64,000 nt of DNA, taken from positions 2,482,001 to 2,546,000 of the forward strand of contig NZ_CP108569.1 in NCBI RefSeq assembly GCF_036010505.1, written 5' to 3'. The notes below the pieces were generated by a model. It worked only from the letters and a program-made list of their open reading frames with translations. It did no database searches and was not told the DNA's origin. The position numbers were made by a program, and so were the translations under genes. Below are positions 8,039-15,857 of this stretch, in pieces. Position 1 is the first letter of the stretch; each line of letters starts with the position of its first letter. Source of the DNA: Streptomyces sp. NBC_01197 (GTDB lineage: Bacteria; Actinomycetota; Actinomycetes; Streptomycetales; Streptomycetaceae).

Positions 8039-10294
8039 TCAGGACCTCTTGGCGGACTTCAGGAAGCCGATGTCCTGGTAGACGGGGGTGGCGAAACCGA
8101 AGGCTCCGGCGTTCGCGAGACCCCGCTTCGCCGCGACGAGTTCCGGGCGCTGATAGAGCGGAATCGATCCTGCGGTGGCCCAGATATGGGCGTCGGCCTG
8201 CTTCACCAGGTCCCGGGCGGCCTTCTCGTTCAGCTCGCCGGACGCGCGGTCGAAGAGCTGGTCGGTGCGCTCGGTACCGACCCGGGTGTAGTTCTGGTCG
8301 ACCATGAGCGAGCCGTCGGACGCGACAGCCGGCTTGGCGTAGATCGGCCGGGCGTCGGTGGCCGGGTAGGCGGTGGCGGGCCAGGAGTAGAGGGCCAGGT
8401 CGTAGTCGCCGGACGCGATGTGGTCCTTGAAGTAACCGGCGCTGTCGACCTTGCTGACCACCGTACGGATACCCACCGCGTCCAGCTCCTGTGTGATCTT
8501 GGCGCCGACGCTGTTGATCACCTCCGAGCCGGGTCCCGACGGCAGCACGAAGCGCAGGGTCAGCGGCTTGCCGTTCTTGCCGAGCGCGGCGGCGGGTGCG
8601 GCGGCGGCCGGAGCCGCGGTGCCCTTGGGGGCGTACGCGCCCGCCACCTGGTGCTTCTCGTCGCCGTTCGCGGCACCGGACTTCGAGTCGCCGCCGGCCT
8701 TCGAGTCGTCGAGAGAGCCGGCCGCGGGCTGCCCGGCCGCTTCGGGCTTCGTGGCCGCGTCCGGCTTCGCGGACTCCTGCGGCTTCGCGGACTCCTGCGG
8801 CTTCGCGGACTCCTGCGGCTTCGCGGACTCCTGCGGCTTGCCCGAGGCCTCCGGCTTGCCGGACTCCGCGGGCTTGCCCGAAGCGTCGGGCTTGCTGCCC
8901 GCCTTGGTGCCCTGGTCGGTCTCGCGCGCGCCCTTGGCCGTCCAGCCCGCGTCGGCCAGCAGCGCCTGGGCCTGCCGGGGGTCATGGCCGCCGACGGCCC
9001 CGCTGTTGTCCGCGTAGTCCTCCTGGCCCGCCAGCGCCAGATGGCTGCCGGGCGGCAGGGCGGGCAGCCCGAGCGGCTTCAGTACGTCGGACGCGATCTC
9101 CTTGCGGTCCAGCGCCCTGGCGACCGCCCGGCGCACCCGCTCGTCCTGGAGCGGTCCTGAGCTGCCGTTCATGGCCAGCTGGGTGAAGGCCGGCTCCAGG
9201 GACTTGCGGACCACATAGCCGTGCAGGGCCGCCTGCTGCCGCGCGTACTCCTGGCGGTCCTTGCGGGTCTGCTCGGCGGCCCGGCTCGCGGCCTCCTGGA
9301 CCTCCGGGCCGTCCGCGCCGTGCGCCGCCGCCCAGTTCAGCAGGGCGTCGGCGGGCTGCACATCGCTGCCGGGGCCGTGGGTCAGCGGCTGCCCGTTGCT
9401 CCCGTCCTTGCCCGCGAGGGTGATCCGCCCTGCGGCCTGTCCGTCGACGTCCGCCAGGTCAACGGAGCCCGCCGTGAGGGCCGCGGTGCGCTCCCCGGCC
9501 GGTACGGCGGTCAGGACGAGCGAGTCGAGCTTGGCCTCCTGTCCCCACCAGTGCGGGTTGCGGACGAGCTTGATCTGCTTGGCATCCCCGTCGACGCTCT
9601 TGATGCCGAACGGCCCCGCCGTCGCCGCGAGCGCCTTGCGCGCCCCGTCGTTGAAGGTGTCCGGGGTGCTCATGACCTCCTTCGGATACAGCGGCGTGAA
9701 GAGCGAACGCCAGTCCGCATACGGCTTGTTGAAGGTGACCTGGACCTCCAGGTCGTTCTTGCCCTTCTCGATCTTCTCGATCCGGTCGTACCCGGCGTTG
9801 CGCGCGGTCCAGAACCCCGAGTCCCTGCCGCTGAGCGCCCGCCACTGGGCCACGAAGTCGGGCGCCCCGATCTCCCGGCCGTTGCTCCAGACCGCCTTCT
9901 GGTTGATCCGGTAGCGGACCACCTGCTTCGGCTCCTTCTTGATGACGTCGGCCGACTCCAGGTAGTCGCCGTTGAGCTTCGGCCGCCCCGAGCGGTCGAG
10001 CGTGAACAGCGAGGGCAGCGTCGCGCCCGCGATCCGTGAGGTGGTCGCGTCGGCGTCGGCCTGGAAGGTGTTCAGCGTGGCGGGCATCGCGTCGACCGCC
10101 CAGCGCACGGTGCCGCCGTCGGCGACCCGGGCCCGCGACGCCGTCGCGATGTCCGGCGCCACCGCCTTCGCGTCGCCGCTGTGCTCATCACTCGAACCGC
10201 ACCCGGCCAGCACGGGCAGCGCGAGTACACCGGTAGCGAGGAGCGCGACGCTGCGACGCTTCGCTCTCCCGTGTGGGACGCCGACGTGGGACAT
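8039..10294 (-). CDS. ABC transporter solute-binding lipoprotein, family 5 (peptide type)
   Basis: The 751-aa lipoprotein has signal peptide and lipobox LPVLAGC near residue 30. It follows the SBP family 5 fold (DppA/OppA-like), with VRWAVDAMPATLNTFQ at the N-terminus and the family signature region near RYRINQKAVWSNG. It should capture peptides or other substrates outside the membrane. It is longer than usual (about 540 aa) because of a hydrophilic Lys/Pro/Glu/Ser/Ala-rich insert in the second half (about residues 460-570), partly made of six-residue KPQESA repeats. No permease or ATPase genes adjoin it. The nearest ATPases are at the left edge of the window on the other strand, so its transporter partner is uncertain. 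Confidence 0.88.
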   Translation of the reverse strand: MSHVGVPHGRAKRRSVALLATGVLALPVLAGCGSSDEHSGDAKAVAPDIATASRARVADGGTVRWAVDAMPATLNTFQADADATTSRIAGATLPSLFTLDRSGRPKLNGDYLESADVIKKEPKQVVRYRINQKAVWSNGREIGAPDFVAQWRALSGRDSGFWTARNAGYDRIEKIEKGKNDLEVQVTFNKPYADWRSLFTPLYPKEVMSTPDTFNDGARKALAATAGPFGIKSVDGDAKQIKLVRNPHWWGQEAKLDSLVLTAVPAGERTAALTAGSVDLADVDGQAAGRITLAGKDGSNGQPLTHGPGSDVQPADALLNWAAAHGADGPEVQEAASRAAEQTRKDRQEYARQQAALHGYVVRKSLEPAFTQLAMNGSSGPLQDERVRRAVARALDRKEIASDVLKPLGLPALPPGSHLALAGQEDYADNSGAVGGHDPRQAQALLADAGWTAKGARETDQGTKAGSKPDASGKPAESGKPEASGKPQESAKPQESAKPQESAKPQESAKPDAATKPEAAGQPAAGSLDDSKAGGDSKSGAANGDEKHQVAGAYAPKGTAAPAAAAPAAALGKNGKPLTLRFVLPSGPGSEVINSVGAKITQELDAVGIRTVVSKVDSAGYFKDHIASGDYDLALYSWPATAYPATDARPIYAKPAVASDGSLMVDQNYTRVGTERTDQLFDRASGELNEKAARDLVKQADAHIWATAGSIPLYQRPELVAAKRGLANAGAFGFATPVYQDIGFLKSAKRS
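8765..8836 (-). repeat. Four perfect 18-bp tandem repeats coding for KPQESA units
   Basis: CTTCGCGGACTCCTGCGG occurs four times in tandem (8765-8836), with three degenerate copies continuing to about 8890. Each unit adds six residues in frame to the linker of the solute-binding lipoprotein, so copy-number change would alter linker length without frameshift. Confidence 0.9.
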
Positions 10295-10466
10295 GGCTGA
10301 TACCTCCGGGGCCGACCCCGCTCAGTCCTGCTGGGAATGAGCGCGAATCTTCGGGTTTGGTGGCATTTCATGTTGATCACACCTATGACCCCTTCACTGA
10401 AGGGGAGGCCCGGCGCCGTCCGTGGGAGACACGGCGGGGCGCCGCGCGAACCCCACCCGTGCGGAG

Positions 10467-10529
10467 CAATGCGGGCGCTCGCACGCACCGCGCGGGCGGG
10501 TCAATGGGGGCGCTCGCACGCGCCGCGCG
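10467..10529. repeat. Imperfect direct repeat, 35-bp period
   Basis: Bases 10467-10494 recur at 10502-10529 with 26 of 28 identities. The repeat lies in the 357-bp non-coding stretch between the SBP gene start (10294) and the next gene (10652). I see no other clear feature in that stretch; it must hold the divergent promoters. Confidence 0.6.
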
Positions 10530-10651
10530 CCGCCGGGCGCACCCGCGACTCCGGCGGATCCGTCCGTATCCCTTCACAAGCGGGATGTGACGCGCGACAC
10601 TCTCCGACGCGCGATCGTTTGCCGTCCGCACCGGCGGAAGTGAGGCAAGTC

Positions 10652-10966
10652 ATGCCCCTGCACGATGATTTGACCGCTGCTCAGCGCTCTCTCGATGAGC
10701 TGGTTCGCTCGCTCGGCCTGCTGGAGGAGCGGCTCGGCAGCGGCCTGGAGGTCCGCCGGGTCCGTACGGACGCCGGCCATCTGCGCGAGAGCCTCGCCCT
10801 GCTGCGTGCAGCCGTACCGGCCGCGTACCCTGCGGCCGGCCCCGATCTGGTCACCATCTCCGACGCCCCGTACGACGCTGCCCTCTGGTCGTCCGCCGCG
10901 TCCTCCGCGGCCGGCGACTACGTGGACGACGAGGGGATCGGCGCTCGCGACCGGCACGCCCCCTGA
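10652..10966 (+). CDS. Small conserved hypothetical protein upstream of sdh
   Basis: This is a 104-aa, mostly helical acidic protein. The first 60 residues have amphipathic helices (MPLHDDLTAAQRSLDELV) and no membrane segment or cysteine, so it is probably cytoplasmic. The start at 10652 is chosen because the conserved-looking sequence begins there and a weak purine-rich site (TGAGG) precedes it; an in-frame ATG far upstream at 10337 would add low-complexity residues. It is 31 bp upstream of the sdh cytochrome gene on the same strand and may be co-transcribed. Function unknown. Confidence 0.65.
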   Translation: MPLHDDLTAAQRSLDELVRSLGLLEERLGSGLEVRRVRTDAGHLRESLALLRAAVPAAYPAAGPDLVTISDAPYDAALWSSAASSAAGDYVDDEGIGARDRHAP

Positions 10967-10997
10967 CCCCAGATCGGCCGACGAAGTGGAGTCCCCG

Positions 10998-11822
10998 TTG
11001 GCAACAGGTACGGAACCCCGGCCCAGTCCCGGCACGGGCGTGCACGACGCATCGCGCGCCGCCATCGCCGCCCGCCATCTGCGGACCGACCGCTGGTGGC
11101 TCTCGCCCGCGGCCACCGCCGCGGGACTGCTCGCCTTCGTCGTCTACTCGACCTGGCGGGCCTTCGCGAACGCCGACTACTACACGGCGCCCTACGTCTC
11201 ACCCTTCTACTCCCCCTGCCTGGCGCAGAAGTGCGTGCCCATGCGGCACGGACCTGACTGGGACCTCTTCGGCAGCTGGTGGGGGATCTCCCCCGCCATC
11301 CTGATCCTGATCTTCCCACTGGGTTTCCGGCTGACCTGCTACTACTACCGCAAGGCCTACTACCGGGGCTTCTGGGCCTCCCCGCCGGCCTGCGCGGTCG
11401 CCGAACCGCACAAGAAGTACAGCGGCGAGACCCGCTTCCCGCTGATCATGCAGAACATCCACCGGTACTTCTTCTACGCGGCCGTGGTCATCGCCGGGAT
11501 CCTGACGTACGACACGGTGCTGACCTTCCGCGACGAGCGGTACCACTGGGGCCATATGGGCCTCGGCTCCGTGGTCTTCCTGGTCAACGCCGCGCTGATC
11601 TGGGCGTACACCGCCTCCTGCCACTCCTGCCGGCACATCGTGGGCGGCCGGCTGAAGCACTTCTCCCGGCATCCGGTGCGCTACCGGCTCTGGGGCTGGG
11701 TCAGCACGCTGAACGCCCGTCATATGCAGCTCGCCTGGGCTTCGCTGGTCAGCATCGCGGTCGCCGACTTCTACGTCTATCTGGTCGCTTCCGGTGTCTT
11801 CGACGATCCGAGGTTCTTCTAG
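10998..11822 (+). CDS. Succinate dehydrogenase cytochrome b subunit
   Basis: The 274-aa membrane anchor of complex II has about five transmembrane helices, first near residues 36-52 (WLSPAATAAGLLAFVVY). Several membrane histidines that could ligate haem b are visible (IMQNIHRYFF, YHWGHMGLG, ASCHSCRHIVGG). It would pass electrons from the iron-sulfur subunit to menaquinone. The TTG at 10998 is preferred because GTGGAG lies just upstream with good spacing; an in-frame GTG at 10986 is the alternative. It heads the operon with the flavoprotein and iron-sulfur genes, the order of the second sdh operon type in Streptomyces. Confidence 0.88.
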   Translation: MATGTEPRPSPGTGVHDASRAAIAARHLRTDRWWLSPAATAAGLLAFVVYSTWRAFANADYYTAPYVSPFYSPCLAQKCVPMRHGPDWDLFGSWWGISPAILILIFPLGFRLTCYYYRKAYYRGFWASPPACAVAEPHKKYSGETRFPLIMQNIHRYFFYAAVVIAGILTYDTVLTFRDERYHWGHMGLGSVVFLVNAALIWAYTASCHSCRHIVGGRLKHFSRHPVRYRLWGWVSTLNARHMQLAWASLVSIAVADFYVYLVASGVFDDPRFF

Positions 11823-11836
11823 ATGAGGTTTTTTGG

Positions 11837-13852
11837 ATGACGACTCAGCTCGACCGGCAGCAGTGGGACGTCGTGGTCGTGGGCGCGGGCGGCGCCGGGC
11901 TGCGCGCCGCCATCGCCGCCCGCGAACAGGGCGCCAGGACGGCCGTGATCTGCAAGTCGCTCTTCGGCAAGGCCCATACGGTCATGGCCGAGGGTGGGAT
12001 CGCGGCCTCCATGGGCAATGTGAACTCGGGCGACAACTGGCAGGTGCACTTCCGCGACACCCTGCGCGGCGGGAAGTTCCTCAACCAGTGGCGGATGGCC
12101 GAGCTGCACGCCCAGGAGGCCCCGGACCGGGTCTGGGAGCTGGAGACCTGGGGCGCGCTCTTCGACCGCACACCCGAGGGAAAGATCTCCCAGCGCAACT
12201 TCGGCGGCCACGAGTACCCGCGCCTCGCCCATGTCGGCGACCGTACCGGCCTGGAGCTCATCCGCACCCTCCAGCAGAGGATCGTCTCGCTCCAGCAGGA
12301 GGACGAGCGCGAATTCGGCGACCCCGAGGCGCGGTTGAAGGTCTTCCAGGAGTGCACGGTCACCCGGATCCTCACCTCGGCGCCGGATGACACCTCTCCC
12401 ACGACGGCCGCCTCCACGACCGCGCCCGACGGCGCCTCCGCCACGGGCGAGCGGGTCGCGGGCACCTTCTGCTACCAGCGCGAGTCGGGCCGGTTCTTCG
12501 TCCTGGAAGCGCCCAGCGTGGTCCTCGCCACCGGTGGCATCGGCAAGTCGTTCAAGGTCACATCGAACTCCTGGGAGTACACCGGCGACGGCCACGCGCT
12601 GGCGCTGCTCGCGGGCGCACCGCTGCTGAACATGGAGTTCGTGCAGTTCCACCCGACCGGGATGATCTGGCCGCCTTCGGTGAAGGGGCTGCTCGTCACC
12701 GAGTCGGTGCGCGGCGACGGCGGGGTGCTCCGCAACAGCGAGGGCAAGCGGTTCATGTTCGACTACATCCCCGATGTCTTCAAGGAGAAGTACGCGGAGT
12801 CCGAGGAGGAGGGCGACCGCTGGTACGAGGACCCGGACGGCAACCGCCGCCCGCCCGAGCTGCTGCCGCGCGACGAGGTGGCCCGCGCCATCAACTCCGA
12901 GGTCAAGGCGGGCCGCGGCTCACCGCACGGCGGCGTCTACCTCGATGTGTCGACGCGGATGTCCGCCGAGGTCATCAAACGCCGACTGCCTTCGATGTAC
13001 CACCAGTTCAGGGAGCTGGCCGATGTCGACATCACCGCGGAGGCGATGGAGGTCGGTCCGACCTGCCACTACGTGATGGGCGGTATAGCGGTCGACTCGG
13101 AGACCGCGGCCGCGCTCGGTGTGCCGGGGCTCTACGCGGCGGGCGAGGTCGCGGGCGGGATGCACGGCTCCAACAGGCTCGGCGGGAACTCCCTCTCCGA
13201 CCTGCTGGTCTTCGGCCGCCGCGCCGGGCTGCACGCGGCACGCCACTCGGCGTCGCTCACCGTACGGCCGCAGATCGACGAGGACCGGATCGACGCGGCG
13301 GCCGCCGAGGCGCTGCGGCCCTTCAGCGCCGAAAGCCCGGACACCGGGAACGGGCCCGGCCCAGCGGCGGCGGAGAATCCGTACACCCTCCACCAGGAAC
13401 TCCAGCAGACGATGAACGATCTGGTCGGCATCATCCGCCGCGAGGCAGAGATGGAGCAGGCCCTGGAGAAGCTGGCGGCGCTGCGGGTACGGGCCCGCCG
13501 GGCCGGGGTCGAGGGGCACCGGCAGTTCAACCCGGGCTGGCACCTCGCGCTGGACCTGCGGAACATGCTGCTGGTCAGCGAGTGCATCGCGCGCGCCGCG
13601 CTGGAGCGGACCGAGAGCCGCGGCGGGCACACCCGCGAGGACTGTCCCGACATGGAGCGCGGCTGGCGCGGGATCAATCTGCTCTGCCGGCTGGCCGGCC
13701 CGGCGGGGGCCGATCCGGTCCCGGCCGAGCCGGACACGGGCCAGATCGTGCTGGTCCGCAAGCAGACCGTGCCGATCCGTCAGGACCTGCTCGCCCTCTT
13801 CGAGCGGGACGAGCTGGTCAAGTACCTCGCCGAAGAGGAGTTGTACGAGTGA
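11837..13852 (+). CDS. sdhA: Succinate dehydrogenase flavoprotein subunit
   Basis: The 671-aa FAD subunit oxidises succinate to fumarate. It has the dinucleotide-binding motif (VVGAGGAGLRAA), the covalent-FAD histidine segment (KAHTVMAEGGIAA), substrate-binding FGGHEYPRLAHVGDRTG and EFVQFHPTG, and the C-terminal GSNRLGGNSLSDLLVFGRRAG. ATG 11837 lies 14 bp after the cytochrome gene stop. An Ala/Thr-rich insertion (about residues 180-205) is low-complexity. Its stop overlaps the sdhB GTG start by 4 nt. Confidence 0.96.
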   Translation: MTTQLDRQQWDVVVVGAGGAGLRAAIAAREQGARTAVICKSLFGKAHTVMAEGGIAASMGNVNSGDNWQVHFRDTLRGGKFLNQWRMAELHAQEAPDRVWELETWGALFDRTPEGKISQRNFGGHEYPRLAHVGDRTGLELIRTLQQRIVSLQQEDEREFGDPEARLKVFQECTVTRILTSAPDDTSPTTAASTTAPDGASATGERVAGTFCYQRESGRFFVLEAPSVVLATGGIGKSFKVTSNSWEYTGDGHALALLAGAPLLNMEFVQFHPTGMIWPPSVKGLLVTESVRGDGGVLRNSEGKRFMFDYIPDVFKEKYAESEEEGDRWYEDPDGNRRPPELLPRDEVARAINSEVKAGRGSPHGGVYLDVSTRMSAEVIKRRLPSMYHQFRELADVDITAEAMEVGPTCHYVMGGIAVDSETAAALGVPGLYAAGEVAGGMHGSNRLGGNSLSDLLVFGRRAGLHAARHSASLTVRPQIDEDRIDAAAAEALRPFSAESPDTGNGPGPAAAENPYTLHQELQQTMNDLVGIIRREAEMEQALEKLAALRVRARRAGVEGHRQFNPGWHLALDLRNMLLVSECIARAALERTESRGGHTREDCPDMERGWRGINLLCRLAGPAGADPVPAEPDTGQIVLVRKQTVPIRQDLLALFERDELVKYLAEEELYE

Positions 13853-14619
13853 GTTCGTACGAAGCACGCTTCAGGGTCTGGCGCGGGGACCCGGACGGCG
13901 GGGAGCTGCGGGACTTCACCGTCGAGGTGAACGACGGCGAGGTGGTCCTCGACATCATCCACCGCATCCAGGCGACCCAGGCCTCCGATCTGGCGGTGCG
14001 CTGGAACTGCAAGGCCGGCAAGTGCGGTTCGTGCAGCGCGGAGGTCAACGGGCGGCCGCGGCTCATGTGTATGACGCGGATGTCGGTCTTCGCACGGACG
14101 GACACCATCACGGTGACCCCGTTGCGGGCCTTCCCGGTCGTCCGGGACCTGGTGACGGATGTGTCCTTCAACTACGCGAAGGCCCGGGAGGTGCCGGCGT
14201 TCGTTCCGCCGGAGGGGGTGAAGCCGGGCGAGTACCGGATGCAGCAGGTGGATGTGGAGCGCTCGCAGGAGTTCCGCAAGTGCATCGAGTGCTTCCTCTG
14301 CCAGGACACCTGCCATGTGGTGCGCGACCACGAGGAGAACAAGGCGGCCTTCGCCGGTCCGCGGTTCCTGATGCGGGTGGCCGAGCTGGACATGCACCCG
14401 CTGGACGCCGCGGCCGAAGCGGGGCTCGACCGGAAGCGGACCGCGCAGGAGGAGCACGGCCTGGGTTACTGCAACATCACCAAGTGCTGCACGGATGTCT
14501 GCCCGGAGGGCATCAAGATCACCGACAACGCGCTGATCCCGCTCAAGGAGCGGGCCGTCGACCGGAAGTACGACCCGCTGGTCTGGCTGGGGAACAAGAT
14601 CGGCCGCCGCCGCGAGTGA
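13849..14619 (+). CDS. sdhB: Succinate dehydrogenase iron-sulfur subunit
   Basis: The 256-aa electron-transfer subunit connects the flavoprotein to the membrane cytochrome. The N-terminal [2Fe-2S] domain shows CKAGKCGSC with a later Cys in RLMC. The C-terminal ferredoxin-like domain shows CIECFLCQDTC and CNITKCCTDVCPEG, which supply the [4Fe-4S] and [3Fe-4S] cluster ligands. The GTG at 13849 overlaps the sdhA stop (GTGA), and a hairpin terminator follows, so it is the last gene of the operon. Confidence 0.95.
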   Translation: MSSYEARFRVWRGDPDGGELRDFTVEVNDGEVVLDIIHRIQATQASDLAVRWNCKAGKCGSCSAEVNGRPRLMCMTRMSVFARTDTITVTPLRAFPVVRDLVTDVSFNYAKAREVPAFVPPEGVKPGEYRMQQVDVERSQEFRKCIECFLCQDTCHVVRDHEENKAAFAGPRFLMRVAELDMHPLDAAAEAGLDRKRTAQEEHGLGYCNITKCCTDVCPEGIKITDNALIPLKERAVDRKYDPLVWLGNKIGRRRE

Positions 14620-14631
14620 GCCGGGCCGAAC

Positions 14632-14658
14632 CGGGGCCGGCGTCCCCGCCCGGCCCCG
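14632..14658. terminator. Hairpin terminator between convergent sdhB and 14670 gene
   Basis: Nine-base perfect arms CGGGGCCGG (14632-14640) and CCGGCCCCG (14650-14658) with a 9-nt loop, 13 bp after the sdhB stop. Confidence 0.7.
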
Positions 14659-14669
14659 CTCCGGCACCC

Positions 14670-15773
14670 TCAGTTCCAGCCCTTCCGGTACGCCGTCCAG
14701 TCGGCCTCCGTCGCTGCGAAGTCCACGTACAGCGCGACTCCGAAGTGCTCCCGGTCGCGGTCCTGCCTGCCGAGCGCGAGCCGCACCCCGCGCACCGCTG
14801 CCGCGACCGTCTCCGCGGACGCCAGATGACCGGGCTTGGTCTCGTGGTAGAAGGGCAGCCCCATCAGCAAGTCGGTTGCTTCCGGGGTGACTTCGAGAGC
14901 CAGCGTGGTCTGCTCGGCGACATAGCCGCCGTACAGGCTCTGGAGCGGCAGCGCGGTGTCGTACGACATGACGGCGATCTGGTCCACCCGGCGGGCCACC
15001 TCGCCGAAGAACTTCTGCGACCAGTACTTGGGATGCCCGGTGAGCGCGCCCGCGACGGTGTGCAGGGCGGGCAGCGGGTCTATCTGGTGGGAGGCCACCG
15101 AGAGCAGGACACCCCGGGCCCTGGTGAGAGCGCGCAGCCGGTCGAGGAGCGCCAGATAGTCACGGTCGCCCGAGTGCAGCGGCTCCAGGTCGAAGTGCGT
15201 CCCCTCGAACCCCGCGTCGATGACCCCGCGCGCGGAATCCACGATCGCGCTGCGGGACGCGGCCCGGGTGAGGTCGAGTCCTTCCGGGCTCTCGGTGGCC
15301 AGCTGGTCGCCGAGCCAGGCCTGGACCCGTACGCCGGGGAGCTCGCGGTGTACGGCGCCGATGAGCCACTTGGCCCCGGCGTAGCGGGCGGGCGGCAGGG
15401 TGCCGTCGTGCTCCAGGGGCCCGGCGTGCACGTAGAGGTCCCGCAGGCCTGTCCCCCGCAGCCGGGCCGCGAGCGCGGCCACGTCGGCGTCCTTCTTCCG
15501 GCCGTCGACCCAGGCGTGGCCCAGCCAGATGGCGTCCCGGCCGCGGGTGCGGGTGCCGTCGCGGTAGTCGCCCGCGTAGTTCGCGCGCAGGGCGATGCCC
15601 GCGGTGAGCGCGGGGATGAGGAGGAGTACGGCGACCCCGAGTGCGGTCCGCTTGAGCCAGGTGAGCCAGGTGCGGCGCGGCCCCCGCGGCGTTCGTCCGC
15701 TCCGGGGGGCCCAACTCCGGACGGCCCAACTCCGGACGGCCCAGTTCCGGCCGCCGATGTGTCGTACCTGCAC
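14670..15773 (-). CDS. Membrane-anchored protein, glycoside-hydrolase-like (TIM-barrel type) domain
   Basis: About 367 aa. A basic N-terminus precedes one transmembrane helix (TALGVAVLLLIPALTAGIAL), then an extracytoplasmic domain. That domain contains GTHFDLEPLHSGD and VDQIAVMSYDTALP, which resemble the catalytic-strand patterns of GH18-type barrels (an acidic residue after a hydrophobic strand, and MSYD). I cannot name the exact family. The GTG at 15773 is a guess: a G-rich site lies upstream and the sequence before it is unconvincing. Three 15-bp repeats near the start encode AVRSW-like units. It is transcribed divergently from the TPM gene. Confidence 0.6.
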   Translation of the reverse strand: MQVRHIGGRNWAVRSWAVRSWAPRSGRTPRGPRRTWLTWLKRTALGVAVLLLIPALTAGIALRANYAGDYRDGTRTRGRDAIWLGHAWVDGRKKDADVAALAARLRGTGLRDLYVHAGPLEHDGTLPPARYAGAKWLIGAVHRELPGVRVQAWLGDQLATESPEGLDLTRAASRSAIVDSARGVIDAGFEGTHFDLEPLHSGDRDYLALLDRLRALTRARGVLLSVASHQIDPLPALHTVAGALTGHPKYWSQKFFGEVARRVDQIAVMSYDTALPLQSLYGGYVAEQTTLALEVTPEATDLLMGLPFYHETKPGHLASAETVAAAVRGVRLALGRQDRDREHFGVALYVDFAATEADWTAYRKGWN

Positions 15774-15857
15774 CCATGCCCCCCACAAGCTCGTACGGTA
15801 TGCCCCGCAGAGTAGCTGCGGTCGCGGGGCGCCCAGGACGGCCATACGCTCCCCAAT

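Noticed and set aside
11279..13852. An 857-residue open frame covering the cytochrome and flavoprotein genes
   Set aside because: The first part is an out-of-frame shadow of the cytochrome gene; the true flavoprotein starts at 11837.
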